Positions 35,426 through 46,146 of a DNA stretch of 64,000 bases are shown here, piece by piece (positions within the stretch are counted from its first letter, which is position 1; every line of letters starts with the position of its first letter). Source of the DNA: Oscillatoriales cyanobacterium (GTDB lineage: Bacteria > Cyanobacteriota > Cyanobacteriia > Cyanobacteriales > Microcoleaceae). Where the stretch lies: positions 38,566 to 102,565 of the forward strand of contig REAP01000033.1 in the NCBI GenBank assembly GCA_004294385.1. The letters run 5' to 3'. Below the pieces are notes generated by a model, which was not told the DNA's origin, searched no databases, and was given only the letters and a program-made list of their open reading frames with translations. The position numbers were made by a program, and so were the translations under genes.

Positions 35426-36793
35426 TTACCTGCCGCCGACAACAACATTTTTAATTCGCAAATGGGGGCCACCGACACTTACTGGTAAGCCGCCCTGGCC
35501 ACCTTTGCCACAACCGCCATAGGCATAAACTGAGTCATTTCCGATCGCCTCAATATCCTTTAGCGTCTGAAATACATTACCACTTAAGGTGACATCACTC
35601 ACGGGTTCAGCCAATTTGCCGTCGCGAATCATATAACCTTGAGCCGCCGCAAAGGTAAACATTTCACCGTTAGTTTGTCCCCCCAACATCCGCACTGCAT
35701 AAACTCCTTCTTCAATGTCGCCAATCATTTCGTCAAAGGAATTTTCGCCAGATTCGATCGCAGTATTCGTCATCCGCACCAACGGCATAAAAGTAGCACT
35801 CAAAGCCCGTGCATTTCCCGTCGGAGATTCACCCATTTTGCCCGCAGTCTCGCGATTGTGCATTCGTTGGGTTAAAACGCCATTTTTAATTAAATGCTTG
35901 CACTGAGCAGGCACTCCTTCGTCATCGTATTTCAATGTTCCCGGTAATCCCGGCAAAGTCGCGTCGTCAATTACATTCAATTGTGCGATCGCAACTGGCT
36001 TGCCCAAAGTCAACAATTCCTGCATTTTTGGGTTTTCGTAAATGCCGTCAGCTTCCGATAAATGTCCGAATGCTTCGTGAATAAATACCCCTGATAAATA
36101 AGGGTCTAAAATCACCGGATACTGGCCACCTTTCACTGATTTTGCTTCAAGTTGACCCACAGCTCGAACCGCAGCATTCTTAACACGATCTTCGATATTT
36201 GTCAAGACATTGTAATCAGATCGCGAATGAATTGACTCAAACCCTTGGCGGACGACACCGCCGTCACCACGGGCGATTGCCCCAAAACGTCCGGTGACAT
36301 CCAACCGTTCTTGAGCGATGGAAGTGCCTTGGGAATTCACAAAGTAAGTAATCCCAAATCTGTCGCTATAACCAGCCATTGTAGTCTGAATTCGCGGGTC
36401 ATAATCTAATAGCAATTGGTTGTAAGATTCCAACAACTTCCGCTTTTCTGCTAGAGTAATTCCCCGTGGATCGCGACCCAATTCCACCGCTACATAATCT
36501 TGAACCGGGGTGACATCTGCTAGTACAGTTTTGTCGCTACCCACTAAGCGAGACTGAACCACAGCTTCTTCAATACGGTCTTTTAATTCAGCCAAACCAT
36601 TAAAAGTTACAAAACTCCAGCCACCTTTGTGACAAGCCCGGATGCCGCCAGCTAGACTAAAACTGCGGTTGACAGCATCTAACTGAACACCGCGAAAACT
36701 AATGGCTGTTGACTCGCTTTTTTCGAGGCGAACTTCTAGATAATCTACGCGATCGCGGTAAGATGCGATCGCTTCCATCAACAGTACCTGCAT
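35426..36793 (-). CDS. tldD: TldD metalloprotease subunit
   Basis: 455 aa from ATG 36791-36793 (MQVLLMEAIASYRDRVDYLEVR). A longer frame to 36949 adds 52 residues without family similarity, running into the palindromic repeat region, so I reject it. TldD supplies the zinc site: FIHEAFGHLSEAD contains HExxxH, and the C-terminal GNVFQTLKDIEAIGND and the CGKGGQGGLPVS(V) core, with its likely third-ligand Cys, are present. It is the partner of the PmbA-like protein at 360-1655. Its upstream DNA holds a HIP1-type octamer and palindromes. Confidence 0.93.
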   Translation of the reverse strand: MQVLLMEAIASYRDRVDYLEVRLEKSESTAISFRGVQLDAVNRSFSLAGGIRACHKGGWSFVTFNGLAELKDRIEEAVVQSRLVGSDKTVLADVTPVQDYVAVELGRDPRGITLAEKRKLLESYNQLLLDYDPRIQTTMAGYSDRFGITYFVNSQGTSIAQERLDVTGRFGAIARGDGGVVRQGFESIHSRSDYNVLTNIEDRVKNAAVRAVGQLEAKSVKGGQYPVILDPYLSGVFIHEAFGHLSEADGIYENPKMQELLTLGKPVAIAQLNVIDDATLPGLPGTLKYDDEGVPAQCKHLIKNGVLTQRMHNRETAGKMGESPTGNARALSATFMPLVRMTNTAIESGENSFDEMIGDIEEGVYAVRMLGGQTNGEMFTFAAAQGYMIRDGKLAEPVSDVTLSGNVFQTLKDIEAIGNDSVYAYGGCGKGGQGGLPVSVGGPHLRIKNVVVGGR

Positions 36794-36889
36794 TGACTTT
36801 TGCTCCCTATATTGATTGACCGTAGCGGTGAATAAAATAATTCCTAACTTTAGTCTAATCTTTTTGCCCAATCTACGGGGGCGATCGCA

Positions 36890-37112
36890 TTGGCTCAGGG
36901 TACTGATGTTGATCGGGGTACTGATTGCGATCCCTGAGCCCTTCGACACTTCGACTACGCTCAGCGCACCGCTTCGCTCAGGGTACTGATTGCGATCCCT
37001 GAGCCCTTCGGCTACGCTCAGGATAAACGCAGTCGTTGGGTCTTCTTCCTTCTTCCTTCTTCCTTCTTCCTTCTTCCTTCTTCCTTCTTCCTTCTTCCTT
37101 CTTCCTTCTTCC
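36890..37112. repeat. Palindrome cluster plus TTCCTTC heptamers
   Basis: Several GCCCTTCGACTACGCTCAG palindromes in tandem (36931-37027), the ACGCAGTCGTTGGG extension, then about ten TTCCTTC units (37043-37111). Just after it, GATATCAATTTATACC resembles one MITE terminus. It separates the divergent tldD and the kinase gene. Confidence 0.85.
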
Positions 37113-37210
37113 CGATATCAATTTATACCAAAATTAGACAAATTAACTATGGGTTTTCGACTAAAATAAATCTATCCTAGTACCAAACAATCTAGTTAAG
37201 TTAGTCACAT

Positions 37211-40200
37211 ATGCTGTACTTGAGAGTGAAAAACTTCCAAATTTCACCGTATTTAGCCGCAATTTCCGCATCTGTAGCAATTTTGACTGGTGTTTGGCTT
37301 TTAGATCGATCGGAACAACAACGCTTTCGACAGTACAACCGTGCTAACACCCTCCATCAAATCAGCACAGTCCGTTCTCATCTCGAAGGTTCTTTGAACT
37401 CACGGCTATTTCTGATGCGCGGTATGGTGGCTTACCTCTCCAACAACCCAAATATCAGCAAAGCGGAATTTGCAGCTACCGCCAGAATTCTGATGGGACA
37501 ACAAACTGGCATTCGTAGCATCAGTTTGATTAAGGGCACAACTATCATTGACATTTATCCGCGCAAAGGCAATGAAGTAGTTATTGGAGTTGATTTGAAC
37601 GCCGTACCCAAACAGCGACAAATCGTCAAAGATGCGATCGCTACCAGAAAACCCGTACTTGACGGGCCAGTGCAATTATTGCAGGGCGGCGTAGGGTTTA
37701 TCAATCGATCGCCCATTTTTCTCACCCCCCCTGGAAAAACTCAAGAAAAAGGAGTTTATTGGGGGTTGACAAGCGTTGTCATGGATAAAGATACCTTCCT
37801 CCAGGAAGCAGGAATGAAAGACCCCTCAGCTAAGCAGGAATATGCTCTCCGGGGTAAAGACGAGAAGGGAGTGTTCGGTGAAGCATTCTTCGGCGACGGG
37901 GCAATTTTTCAGCAAGATCCCGTACTGCTGAAAGTGACTTTGCCCAACAGTTCCTGGCAGTTAGCTGCAATTCCTCTGGGGGGATGGCCAAAGAATTCGC
38001 CATTCCGGGGGGTTTGGCTGACTGGAGGCGGGCTGTTGGCACTTTTGGGTGGGGTGGTGGCGTTTAACTGGGTGTATGGGCCGGCCAAGTTGCGCGCAAG
38101 TGAGGCCAAGTATCGGCAATTGGTTGAGAATGCTAATAGCATCATTGTGCAGTTGGACAGTCAGGGCAATGTTACTTTTTTCAATGAGTTTGCTGAAACT
38201 TTTTTGGGGTATTCAAAAGCAGAAATAATTGGCAAAAGTGCGATCGGGACTCTGATATCGGGTACAGATTTAGACATTGTGGCAATGACTAGAGATTTCC
38301 TGCCACACGCGGAACGATACTTCAATCAGGAAAATAAAATTATCCACCGCCATGGAGAAACCATGTGGATAGTCTGGAGAAATCAACCTTTGGTGGATGA
38401 AAAAGGACGCTTGAGAGGATTGCTATGTGTGGGGACAGATATTAGCGATCGCAAATTAGCTGAAATCGCCATGCAAGATTCTGAAGCAGAACTGCGGGCT
38501 TTATTTGCAGCCATGAATGATGTCATTTTTGTGATTGATATAGAGGGACGTTATCTAAAAGTTGCGCCGACAAATCCCGAACTTTTGTGTAGGCCATCAG
38601 CAGAAATTATCAACAAGACTCTGCACGAAGTCCTTCCACTAGAAACAGCAGATATTTTTCTCTCCAAAATTCAACTTGTCGCCGACACAAAGCAAAACCA
38701 ATCAGTAGAATATAGTCTGGAAATTGGCAAACGAGAAATTTGGTTTGTTGCTAACATCACGCCAATGGAAGACCATACTGTGCTCTGGATGGCTCGTGAC
38801 ATTACCAAGCGCAAGCAGGCTGAAAGTTGGTTGACAGATCAAAAACAAATATTAGAAATGATTGCGAAGAACACTTCTCTGAGCGATACTTTAAATGCTT
38901 TAGTTAAAATGATTGAACAGCAATCTAGAGATATGATGGGTTCAATTTTGCTTTTAGATCGAGAAGGCAAACACCTGATGCACGGAGCCGCACCGAGTTT
39001 ACCTGAGAGTTATAATGCTGCTATTCATGGTATCGCGATCGGTCCTAATGTTGGTTCCTGTGGTACTGCTGTCTATCGCAAGGAGTCTGTGATTGTCACA
39101 GATATTGCCAGCGATCCGCTATGGGCAAATTATCGATATTTTGTATTAGGTTTTGGACTGAGAGCTTGTTGGTCTACTCCTATTTTATCATGTCAGGGTA
39201 AAGTGTTGGGAACTTTTGCGATCTATTATTCTCAGCCACAGACTCCCCAAGATTTTGAGAGGCAACTCATCGAAGTGGCAATAAGTTTAGCCGGAATTGC
39301 GATCGAGCAAAAACAAGCAGAAGAGAGTCTTCAACAATTAAATGAAAACTTAGAAAATAGAGTAATCGAGCGGACATCGGAATTGAGCAAAGCTTTTGAG
39401 CAGTTGCAAACCGAAATTGCCGAACGCCAGGAAGCAGAGCAAGAATTGACAGCAAGCGAGAGGAGATTTCAAAAGCTAGCAGCCAATTTGCCGGGGATGA
39501 TTTATCAATGTTTGTTGCGGCCAGATAACTCTGTAAGTTTTCCTTACGTGAGTCCGGCTTGCCGAGAAATGTTTGGAATAGAACCAGAAGCAATTCAGCA
39601 AAATTCTGATTTGTTAATAGATTTAGTTCATCCAGATGACCGCCAAAATTATGACGAATCCGTTGCTATCTCTGCCCAAAATATGCAGCCTTGGTATTGG
39701 GAAGGAAGGCTAGTTCTGCCCTCGGCTAAAATCAAATGGTTTCAGGTAATTTCCCGTCCCGAAGCTCAAGAAAACGGGGATATTCTTTGGGACGGTATCA
39801 CCATTGATATTACCGATCGCAAACAAGCTGAATTAGCTTTGCAAGAAAGCCAGCAGTTTATTCAAAAAATAGCCGATGCTACTCCCGGTATTTTGTATCT
39901 CTACGACTTAGAAGAACAGCGAAATATCTACGCTAATTCTTCAGTAGGAACACTTTTGGGCTATACATTTGATGAAATCAAAGAGATGGGATCGATGCTG
40001 ATGCCTCAGCTAATCTACCCGGAAGATCTGATCAAAATCCTAGAATATCATTCTAGCTTTGCAGGAATTCAAGATGGCGAAGTTTGGGAAATAGAGTATC
40101 GAATGTTAGCAGCAAATGGTGAATGGTTTTGGCTGCAAAGTCGGGATACTATTTTTAGTAGGAATGCCGATGGCGAACCCAAGGTGATCATTGGATTTGC

Positions 40201-41155
40201 ACAGGATATTACGACTCGCAAAGCAGCAGAGTCAGCACTCATAAAAAGTGAGGTACGAGAAAGGGAAAAAGCTCAACAACTCGCAGCAACGCTGGTGGAA
40301 TTACGCTCTACTCAAACTCAGTTAGTTCAAACTGAAAAAATGTCTTCTCTTGGGCAATTGGTGGCTGGTATCGCTCACGAGGTCAACAATCCTGTTAATT
40401 TTATTCATGCTAATATTGCTTATCTTCAACAGTATACCAAACAGTTGCTAGAACTGGTAAGTCTTTACGAACAAGAATATCCCGAACCTAATCCGATAAT
40501 TGTTGATAAAATTGAGCAAATAGATTTGGATTTTATGGCTGAAGATTTAATAAAAATTGTCGGTTCAATGCAGGTGGGAACACAACGCATCCGGCAGATT
40601 GTTTTGTCTCTGCGTAATTTTTCGCGACTAGATGAATCAGAAATGAAGCCGGTCGATATTCATGCAGGGATTGAGAGCACTTTGTTGATTTTGCAGCACC
40701 GTTTGAAGGGTCTGAATGGCACGTCTCCAATTAAAGTAATCAATGACTTCGGCGAGTTGCCGCTAGTAGATTGCTATGCTAGTCAACTGAATCAGGTGTT
40801 TATGAATATTATTGCTAATGGTATTGATGCGATCGAGGAACGGTATCAAAAGTCATCTATGATGGAATCTGAGGCAAATCCTGGTATAATTGTGATCGCT
40901 ACCAAGGTGATTTGTCAGAAGATGGTGTCGATTGAAATTTCGGACAATGGTATGGGAATGCCACAGACGGTGATCGATCGCATTTTTAATCCGTTTTATA
41001 CTACAAAAGAAGTTGGGAAAGGTACGGGTTTGGGAATGTCGATTTCCCACTCGATTGTGGTGGAGAAGCACAAGGGCAAGATTGAGTGTACTTCAGAAAT
41101 AGGGCGTGGCACAACTTTTCGGATTCAAATTCCGATCGGGCTACTACACAATTGA
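37211..41155 (+). CDS. CHASE/PAS/GAF sensor histidine kinase
   Basis: 1314 aa. TM1 is at residues 17-30; a CHASE-type extracellular sensor follows (about 45-255, with SRLFLMRGMVAYLSNNPNIS and VLDGPVQLLQGG) and TM2 near 265-290. The cytoplasmic chain contains PAS (about 300-420), PAS (430-540), GAF (550-705), a coiled coil, PAS (750-875), PAS-PAC (885-1015), HisKA with the His in LVAGIAHEVNNP and a HATPase (SDNGMGMPQ, GKGTGLGMSISHSIV). No receiver is fused and no response regulator lies beside it. CHASE domains bind small extracellular ligands; the ligand is unknown. The HisKA region closely resembles that of the giant kinase at 54657-60245, suggesting shared partners. Confidence 0.92.
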   Translation: MLYLRVKNFQISPYLAAISASVAILTGVWLLDRSEQQRFRQYNRANTLHQISTVRSHLEGSLNSRLFLMRGMVAYLSNNPNISKAEFAATARILMGQQTGIRSISLIKGTTIIDIYPRKGNEVVIGVDLNAVPKQRQIVKDAIATRKPVLDGPVQLLQGGVGFINRSPIFLTPPGKTQEKGVYWGLTSVVMDKDTFLQEAGMKDPSAKQEYALRGKDEKGVFGEAFFGDGAIFQQDPVLLKVTLPNSSWQLAAIPLGGWPKNSPFRGVWLTGGGLLALLGGVVAFNWVYGPAKLRASEAKYRQLVENANSIIVQLDSQGNVTFFNEFAETFLGYSKAEIIGKSAIGTLISGTDLDIVAMTRDFLPHAERYFNQENKIIHRHGETMWIVWRNQPLVDEKGRLRGLLCVGTDISDRKLAEIAMQDSEAELRALFAAMNDVIFVIDIEGRYLKVAPTNPELLCRPSAEIINKTLHEVLPLETADIFLSKIQLVADTKQNQSVEYSLEIGKREIWFVANITPMEDHTVLWMARDITKRKQAESWLTDQKQILEMIAKNTSLSDTLNALVKMIEQQSRDMMGSILLLDREGKHLMHGAAPSLPESYNAAIHGIAIGPNVGSCGTAVYRKESVIVTDIASDPLWANYRYFVLGFGLRACWSTPILSCQGKVLGTFAIYYSQPQTPQDFERQLIEVAISLAGIAIEQKQAEESLQQLNENLENRVIERTSELSKAFEQLQTEIAERQEAEQELTASERRFQKLAANLPGMIYQCLLRPDNSVSFPYVSPACREMFGIEPEAIQQNSDLLIDLVHPDDRQNYDESVAISAQNMQPWYWEGRLVLPSAKIKWFQVISRPEAQENGDILWDGITIDITDRKQAELALQESQQFIQKIADATPGILYLYDLEEQRNIYANSSVGTLLGYTFDEIKEMGSMLMPQLIYPEDLIKILEYHSSFAGIQDGEVWEIEYRMLAANGEWFWLQSRDTIFSRNADGEPKVIIGFAQDITTRKAAESALIKSEVREREKAQQLAATLVELRSTQTQLVQTEKMSSLGQLVAGIAHEVNNPVNFIHANIAYLQQYTKQLLELVSLYEQEYPEPNPIIVDKIEQIDLDFMAEDLIKIVGSMQVGTQRIRQIVLSLRNFSRLDESEMKPVDIHAGIESTLLILQHRLKGLNGTSPIKVINDFGELPLVDCYASQLNQVFMNIIANGIDAIEERYQKSSMMESEANPGIIVIATKVICQKMVSIEISDNGMGMPQTVIDRIFNPFYTTKEVGKGTGLGMSISHSIVVEKHKGKIECTSEIGRGTTFRIQIPIGLLHN

Positions 41156-41241
41156 CCGAAAGCAATTAGCGATTAAAATAGATGCAAGCTGCTAGCGAAG
41201 CGGTGCTGCATCAAACCTTTAATTGTAGAAAATTATAACTC

Positions 41242-42087
41242 ATGGCTTTAATCATCGAAGCGTTGCAGGCAATGGGATACAATGTCCGCTGGATGTCTTG
41301 GAATTTGTTTTTAGCTTTAGTACCGCTGGCGCTAAGTTTTTGGCTGTTTCGCAAACCTCGATCGCGCTGGCTAATGTGGGGAACTGGTTTTCTCCTCGGC
41401 GCTACTTTTTTACCCAGTACACGGCTGTTTTTAGCGCATCTGAAGCACATTTTGCAAGATTTGGGCAAAACTTATATTTTGGGGGCGATCGCGATTACAG
41501 TCGCACTGATGGCTGTAGATATCTGGGTAATCCGACAGCGTGGAGTTCGTTCTCTCCGTTGGTGGGCTGGTTTTTTTGCATTCATCGCTTTTTTGCCGAA
41601 TGCGCCCTACGTTTTGACTGATATCATCCACCTGATCCAGCAGAGTCAACAGGGACAATCGGTGTGGGTGGTAACTCTGGCTTTGATTCCACAATATTTA
41701 GTGTTTATGATAGCAGGGTTTGAGGCTTACGTGTTATCAGTAATGAGTTTGGGTTACTATTTGACTCAACAAGGTTGGGGGAAATTTGTCCTATTAGCAG
41801 AACTAACTATACACGCACTTTCGGCGATCGGCATTTATTTAGGGCGATTTATCCGCTTCAATAGTTGGGATCTCCTGACTAATCCCGATGCCTTAGTTAA
41901 CACCGTGATGAATGATTTAATTGGGAAACGTCCGGTGGTAGTAATGGCTGCAACTTTCGTAGTAATTGCTGTTTTTTATTGGCTAATGAAGCAAGTCAGC
42001 CTAGGGATTAGCCACCGATTTTATTCGCAGTCGGAGTTTGCGGGCGAAAGTGGTAATTCTTCAGAACCAATTGATGTCAGATTCTAG
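41242..42087 (+). CDS. DUF1361 integral membrane protein
   Basis: 281 aa with about seven hydrophobic helices. Recognisable DUF1361 features are VRWMSWNLFLALVPLALSFW near the start, AFLPNAPYVLTDIIHL after TM4 and GRFIRFNSWDLL near TM6. The family is of unknown function; the conserved NAPYxxTD and RFNSWD motifs lie at membrane edges. No signal peptide beyond TM1. ATG at 41242 begins the hydrophobic run soon after. It is 86 bp after the kinase gene on the same strand. Confidence 0.85.
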   Translation: MALIIEALQAMGYNVRWMSWNLFLALVPLALSFWLFRKPRSRWLMWGTGFLLGATFLPSTRLFLAHLKHILQDLGKTYILGAIAITVALMAVDIWVIRQRGVRSLRWWAGFFAFIAFLPNAPYVLTDIIHLIQQSQQGQSVWVVTLALIPQYLVFMIAGFEAYVLSVMSLGYYLTQQGWGKFVLLAELTIHALSAIGIYLGRFIRFNSWDLLTNPDALVNTVMNDLIGKRPVVVMAATFVVIAVFYWLMKQVSLGISHRFYSQSEFAGESGNSSEPIDVRF

Positions 42088-42099
42088 GGTTTTTATGTA

Positions 42100-42235
42100 G
42101 TTGTCAGCCAGCCAAGTCCGACAGAAGTCTCAACCCCTGTCTAATAGCGAAAGTCCTCTCTCTCTTGACTGAAGAACTCATGATTCCTCTTGAGAGGACT
42201 TTAGCTTTGAGGCATGGGTTTCAACCCTTGCCGGA
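42100..42235. repeat. Interspersed hairpin element (family 2)
   Basis: CAAGTCCGACAG...CAACCCCTGTCTAATAG...CTCTTGAGAGGACTTTAGC...CCTTGCCGGACTA. The outer ends (AGTCCG/CGGACT) are inverted repeats with internal GAGAGGACT hairpins. The complementary arrangement occurs at 52948-53073. It lies between convergent genes and could terminate both transcripts. Confidence 0.75.
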
Positions 42236-43966
42236 CTATTTAACAATGCCCAAAACTGATGCAGATTCAGAACCCATAATTTTACCCAAACTAGGTGCTC
42301 TTTGAACCTCTGCAATTTTGGGAATCAAAAGTTGATTCGCATAAATCCGAGGATTATCTTGAGCAATTTGGACATAGGATTCCCTGACTTCTGCATTGAC
42401 TGCGACAGTCTTCGCATCATAAACCTGCATCGCCATCTTGGGATAGAAACCAATGCCAACAATCGGGATTAAAAAGCAAAATGCGATCGCAACTTCACGA
42501 GGTTGAGCATCAATAAACGGTGCATCACCAGGCAAAACGCAACTATTACCAAAACAAACTGCTTCATCCAGATTGTTTCTCTGATTCTGCAAATTTAGAT
42601 CCTCAAGGTCACAAGCTGCTAGTGTGCCACAGTTATAGAATAGCTGGCGCAGCATCGAGAGCAAATAAATAGGTGTCAAAATTACTCCTACCGCTGCGAG
42701 GAAAATAATTACTGCGCGGAAAGAATCGCTGTAGATATCGCTAGTTGCGACACCCACAAATACTGAAAGTTCGCTAGCAAAACCACTCATACCAGGAAGT
42801 GCTAAGGAAGCCAGAGCACCTGCGGTAAACAAGGCAAAAACTTTCGGCATGACTTTGCCAATTTCGCCCATTTCATCCATGATCATGGTATGGGTGCGAT
42901 CGTAAGTAACGCCAGCCAGGAAAAACAATACTGAGGCGATTAAACCGTGGGAAATCATTTGCAAAAGTGCACCGTTGATTCCCAAATCGGTGAAGGAAGC
43001 AATACCCAACAATACGAATCCCATGTGAGAAATCGACGAATTCGCTAGGCGGCGCTTCATGTTCGATTGGCCGAAGGAATTGAGAGCCCCATAGATGATA
43101 TTGACTACGCCGAGCACCATCATAATCGGTGCAAAGTAAACGTGGGCTTTGGGAAGAAGTTCTAAATTGAGACGAATTAGTCCGTATCCACCCATTTTTA
43201 ACAGCACGCCAGCGAGAATCATCGACACCGGAGAAGATGCTTCACCGTGGGCATCAGGTAGCCAAGTATGGAAGGGGAAAATCGCCAGTTTAACGCCGAA
43301 AGCAATGAACAATCCCGCATAAAGCAGTAATTCTAAACCCAGTGGGTAGTCTTTCAAGCCTAGTTCTACCATGTCGAAGGTGGGAGTGCCTCCGCCGTAG
43401 AATCCCATTGCTAAAGCAGCTATCAGAATGAAAATCGAAGCGCCTGCGGTATAAATCAAGAATTTGGTAGCTGCGTAGCGACGGTTTTGGCCGCCCCAAA
43501 TGGAGATTAATAGGTAAACCGGAATTAGTTCTAGTTCCCAGACAATGAACAGTAGCATGATGTCTTGGGCGACGAAGACTCCTATTTGTGCGGAGTACAT
43601 CACCAGCATGAGGAAGTAAAAAAGTTTTGGTTTGCGATCGACTTCCCAGGCTGCAAAGATTGATAATGTCGTCACCAGTCCAGTCAACAGTACCAGTGGC
43701 ACTGACAGTCCGTCAACTGAAACAGACCAGTTGAGGCCTAGAGAAGGTATCCAGGAATATTTCTCTACGATTTGGAAAGTGGAGATGGTTGGATCGTAAT
43801 GTGTCCAAAACACCCAGCACATTAATACAAAATCTGCAATTCCGACGCCCAGGGCGTACCAACGCACAGTTTTGCCATTTGTATCGGGCAGAAAAGGGAT
43901 GGCGATGGAAGCTACGAGGGGTAGCATGACAATCGCGGTCAGCCAAGGAAATTGATCCGCTATCAT
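42236..43966 (-). CDS. ndhD: NAD(P)H-quinone oxidoreductase subunit 4 (NdhD)
   Basis: 576 aa, a proton-pumping membrane subunit of NDH-1 in thylakoid cyclic and respiratory electron flow. About 14 helices. Diagnostic residues: [16 protein letters not shown] with the conserved Glu of TM5, [21 protein letters not shown] and the TM12 region [12 protein letters not shown]. It is longer than plastid NdhD because of a soluble loop (about 470-500, [20 protein letters not shown]) and a C-terminal tail. The form is NdhD1/D2-like (ferredoxin-linked NDH-1L) rather than the D3/D4 CO2-uptake type, though sequence alone does not settle this. ATG 43964-43966 gives [17 protein letters not shown]. Confidence 0.93.
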   Translation of the reverse strand: MIADQFPWLTAIVMLPLVASIAIPFLPDTNGKTVRWYALGVGIADFVLMCWVFWTHYDPTISTFQIVEKYSWIPSLGLNWSVSVDGLSVPLVLLTGLVTTLSIFAAWEVDRKPKLFYFLMLVMYSAQIGVFVAQDIMLLFIVWELELIPVYLLISIWGGQNRRYAATKFLIYTAGASIFILIAALAMGFYGGGTPTFDMVELGLKDYPLGLELLLYAGLFIAFGVKLAIFPFHTWLPDAHGEASSPVSMILAGVLLKMGGYGLIRLNLELLPKAHVYFAPIMMVLGVVNIIYGALNSFGQSNMKRRLANSSISHMGFVLLGIASFTDLGINGALLQMISHGLIASVLFFLAGVTYDRTHTMIMDEMGEIGKVMPKVFALFTAGALASLALPGMSGFASELSVFVGVATSDIYSDSFRAVIIFLAAVGVILTPIYLLSMLRQLFYNCGTLAACDLEDLNLQNQRNNLDEAVCFGNSCVLPGDAPFIDAQPREVAIAFCFLIPIVGIGFYPKMAMQVYDAKTVAVNAEVRESYVQIAQDNPRIYANQLLIPKIAEVQRAPSLGKIMGSESASVLGIVK

Positions 43967-44129
43967 AGTGAGAAGACATACTCAATTACAAAGTTACTAG
44001 AATTATAATACTAAATTTAATAAAAACTTAAGATTTACCAATATTTTTTTAGATCGAAAGGGCAGTAAGTCTACATATCATGAATTGCCACAAAAGTCAA
44101 GATATTTAGTCATTTGTTTCTGAGAAATG

Positions 44130-45047
44130 CTATAGAGAGAAGAGCCGATCGCCAAAATCTGCAATTAAAGTGCGATCGACTAATTGCGATCGCCATTTTT
44201 CCGGTATACCAGATTCTCCGTAAAAAGCCCCAGCCAACTGCCCGTAAACCGCACCAGTAGTATCCGCATCATCACCCAAATTCACAGCCAACAAACAACC
44301 TTCCGCAAAAGAATCACTGTGATAAAAAGCCCAAAGCGCCGCCTCCAAAGACTTAACAACATAACCCGTACCTTTAATTTCAGGAGGTTGTCGCCGCTTA
44401 AAAGAACCAGCCGCAATCTCATCAATCTCTGCTACCAATGGATTAGCTTCCCAATATCCAGAAATCGGACAATATCTTTCCGAAAGCAAGACATCTTTCG
44501 CAACCCCATTCACAGCCCCCGCAATTAAATTACCAAAATAGCGACAAGCATCTACACAAGTAGCAGCACCGTGAGTAGTTCGCGAACTTTCTCCAGATTT
44601 CTCTATGACTTCCAAAGGGTTTTTCGCATAAAATAAAGGCACGGGAGCCAAACGCATAATCGAACCATTTCCAGCAGTATGAGCTTCGGTAGAACCGCAG
44701 AAAGGTTTTCGTGTATTTGTAAATTCTAAAAGTGATTGTCGAACCGTATTACCAATATCAAAACATTTGCCCGTACTGCTCAAATGACCCTTTTGCCACC
44801 AGCGCAGATATGTTTCTAATTGATGAATTGGAGCGAAACGTTGTTTCTCAATCAAACTTTCAGCTAAACAAAGTGCCATCGAAGTATCATCAGTCCACTC
44901 GCCTGGTTTCAGTCTAAACGGGCCGCCACCAACCATATCATTAATAGGTGCAAAAGTTCCTGGGCGACAGAACTCTAAAGTTGTACCCAAAGCATCACCA
45001 ACTGCCAAACCGAGAAGACTACCGCGATAACGTTCTATTTGCTGCAT
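44130..45047 (-). CDS. ADP-ribosylglycohydrolase family protein
   Basis: 305 aa from ATG 45045-45047 ([20 protein letters not shown]). The frame stays open upstream to 45134 only because of a CCATTCCC repeat ([15 protein letters not shown]), which I exclude. DraG-type metal ligands are present: [17 protein letters not shown] at the N-terminus and [18 protein letters not shown] at the C-terminus. The family removes ADP-ribose from proteins or nucleic acids using two Mg/Mn ions. Target unknown; no Fic/ART/toxin gene is nearby. Divergent from minC. Confidence 0.9.
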   Translation of the reverse strand: MQQIERYRGSLLGLAVGDALGTTLEFCRPGTFAPINDMVGGGPFRLKPGEWTDDTSMALCLAESLIEKQRFAPIHQLETYLRWWQKGHLSSTGKCFDIGNTVRQSLLEFTNTRKPFCGSTEAHTAGNGSIMRLAPVPLFYAKNPLEVIEKSGESSRTTHGAATCVDACRYFGNLIAGAVNGVAKDVLLSERYCPISGYWEANPLVAEIDEIAAGSFKRRQPPEIKGTGYVVKSLEAALWAFYHSDSFAEGCLLAVNLGDDADTTGAVYGQLAGAFYGESGIPEKWRSQLVDRTLIADFGDRLFSL

Positions 45048-45050
45048 ATA

Positions 45051-45175
45051 GTAATGGGGAATGGGGAATTGGGAATGGGGAATTGGGAATGGGGAATTGG
45101 GAATGGGGAATTGGGAATGGGTAACAAATAACAACAGTTAACAGTCAACAGTCAACAGTCAACAGTTAACAATCG
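45051..45175. repeat. GGGAATTGGGAATGG and AACAGTC tandem units
   Basis: Five GGGAATT/GGGAATGG units (45056-45120), then AACAGTCAACAGTC units (45134-45171), between the divergent ADP-ribosylglycohydrolase and minC. The first tract abuts the start codon of the former. Confidence 0.85.
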
Positions 45176-45212
45176 AGCTAATATTGATCATACCCGAACT
45201 CAGACCCGTCCC

Positions 45213-46013
45213 ATGACACCCGATGCCTTCCCCGGAGCGACTTCCGCCCCAGACTCTCCAGCGACACCCGAAATCAGCCTTGATATGCAAGTCCGTCTGA
45301 AAACCGAAGATGGACAGCTACTGCTGCTACTCCCCTCAGAAACTAACGCCAGTGAAACACCAACAGCCGCAGCCTCTACTTGGACTGAACTTTGGCAACA
45401 GTTAAAAGTTAGGCTGAATGCAGGAGAACGTTTTTGGCAGGCAAATGCCGAAGTACAATTGATGGCGAACGATCGCCTTTTAGATATTCGCCAACTCCAA
45501 GAAATCGCCGAAGCCCTATTGGAAGTGGAACTGCAACTCAAACGAGTTCACACCAACCGCCGTCAAACAGCCGTTGCCGCAGCCACCGTCGGCTATTGTG
45601 TAGAACAGCAGCCTCCTGTATCTTCCCTGAGCAAAGCCCCCACGGAAAAACCCCAATCCCTAGCGGAACCTTTATATTTGCAGATGACAGTGCGATCGGG
45701 CGTAGAAATTCGCCATCCTGGCACTGTCGTACTTTTGGGAGATGTCAATCCAGGCGGCTCAATCATCGCCGGAGGGGATATCCTAGTTTGGGGTCGTTTG
45801 CGAGGTGTCGTTCATGCCGGTGCTGGCGGCAACATCAATAGTGTGATTATGACCTTGCAGATGGAACCGATGGTGATTAGGATTGCTAAATATGTTGCCA
45901 GAGGCCCTGAAACCTCGCCCACTCAGTTTTTCCCAGAAGTCGCCTACGTGACAGATAAAGGGATTCGGATTGGTAGAGCTGCTGATTTTGACAAATCCAT
46001 GTTAATGGGTTAG
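45213..46013 (+). CDS. minC: Septum site-determining protein MinC
   Basis: 266 aa. MinC inhibits FtsZ polymerisation away from midcell, activated by MinD. The C-terminal beta-helix is well conserved: RSGVEIRHPGTVVLLGDVNPG, SIIAGGDILVWGRLRGVVHAG. The N-terminal domain (about 20-110) is divergent, as usual. A Pro/Thr-rich start (MTPDAFPGATSAPDSPAT) may be unstructured. ATG 45213 is the only good start, with no strong Shine-Dalgarno. It is separated from minD by 614 bp of repeats and an IS remnant, unusual for this normally compact trio. Confidence 0.93.
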   Translation: MTPDAFPGATSAPDSPATPEISLDMQVRLKTEDGQLLLLLPSETNASETPTAAASTWTELWQQLKVRLNAGERFWQANAEVQLMANDRLLDIRQLQEIAEALLEVELQLKRVHTNRRQTAVAAATVGYCVEQQPPVSSLSKAPTEKPQSLAEPLYLQMTVRSGVEIRHPGTVVLLGDVNPGGSIIAGGDILVWGRLRGVVHAGAGGNINSVIMTLQMEPMVIRIAKYVARGPETSPTQFFPEVAYVTDKGIRIGRAADFDKSMLMG

Positions 46014-46146
46014 TTATTATTGGCTAGTTGTTATTAGTTATTGGTTAGTTGCCGTACCCTGAGCGGAGTCGAAGGGTTATTTGTTACCAATGCCCAATTC
46101 CCAATGCCCAATTCCCAATGCCCAATTCCCAATTACCAGTAAATTG
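46014..46146. repeat. TTATTGG units, palindrome and CCCAATTC units in the minC-minD spacer
   Basis: TTATTGG/TTATTAG units, one GAGCGGAGTCGAAGGG palindrome (46060-46076) and six CCCAATTC/CCCAATGC units (46091-46135). No gene. Confidence 0.8.

Noticed and set aside
42103..42235. Possible small RNA or attenuator after the DUF1361 gene
   Set aside because: The hairpins are shared with an intergenic element elsewhere, so it is recorded as a repeat; no promoter for a separate RNA could be seen.
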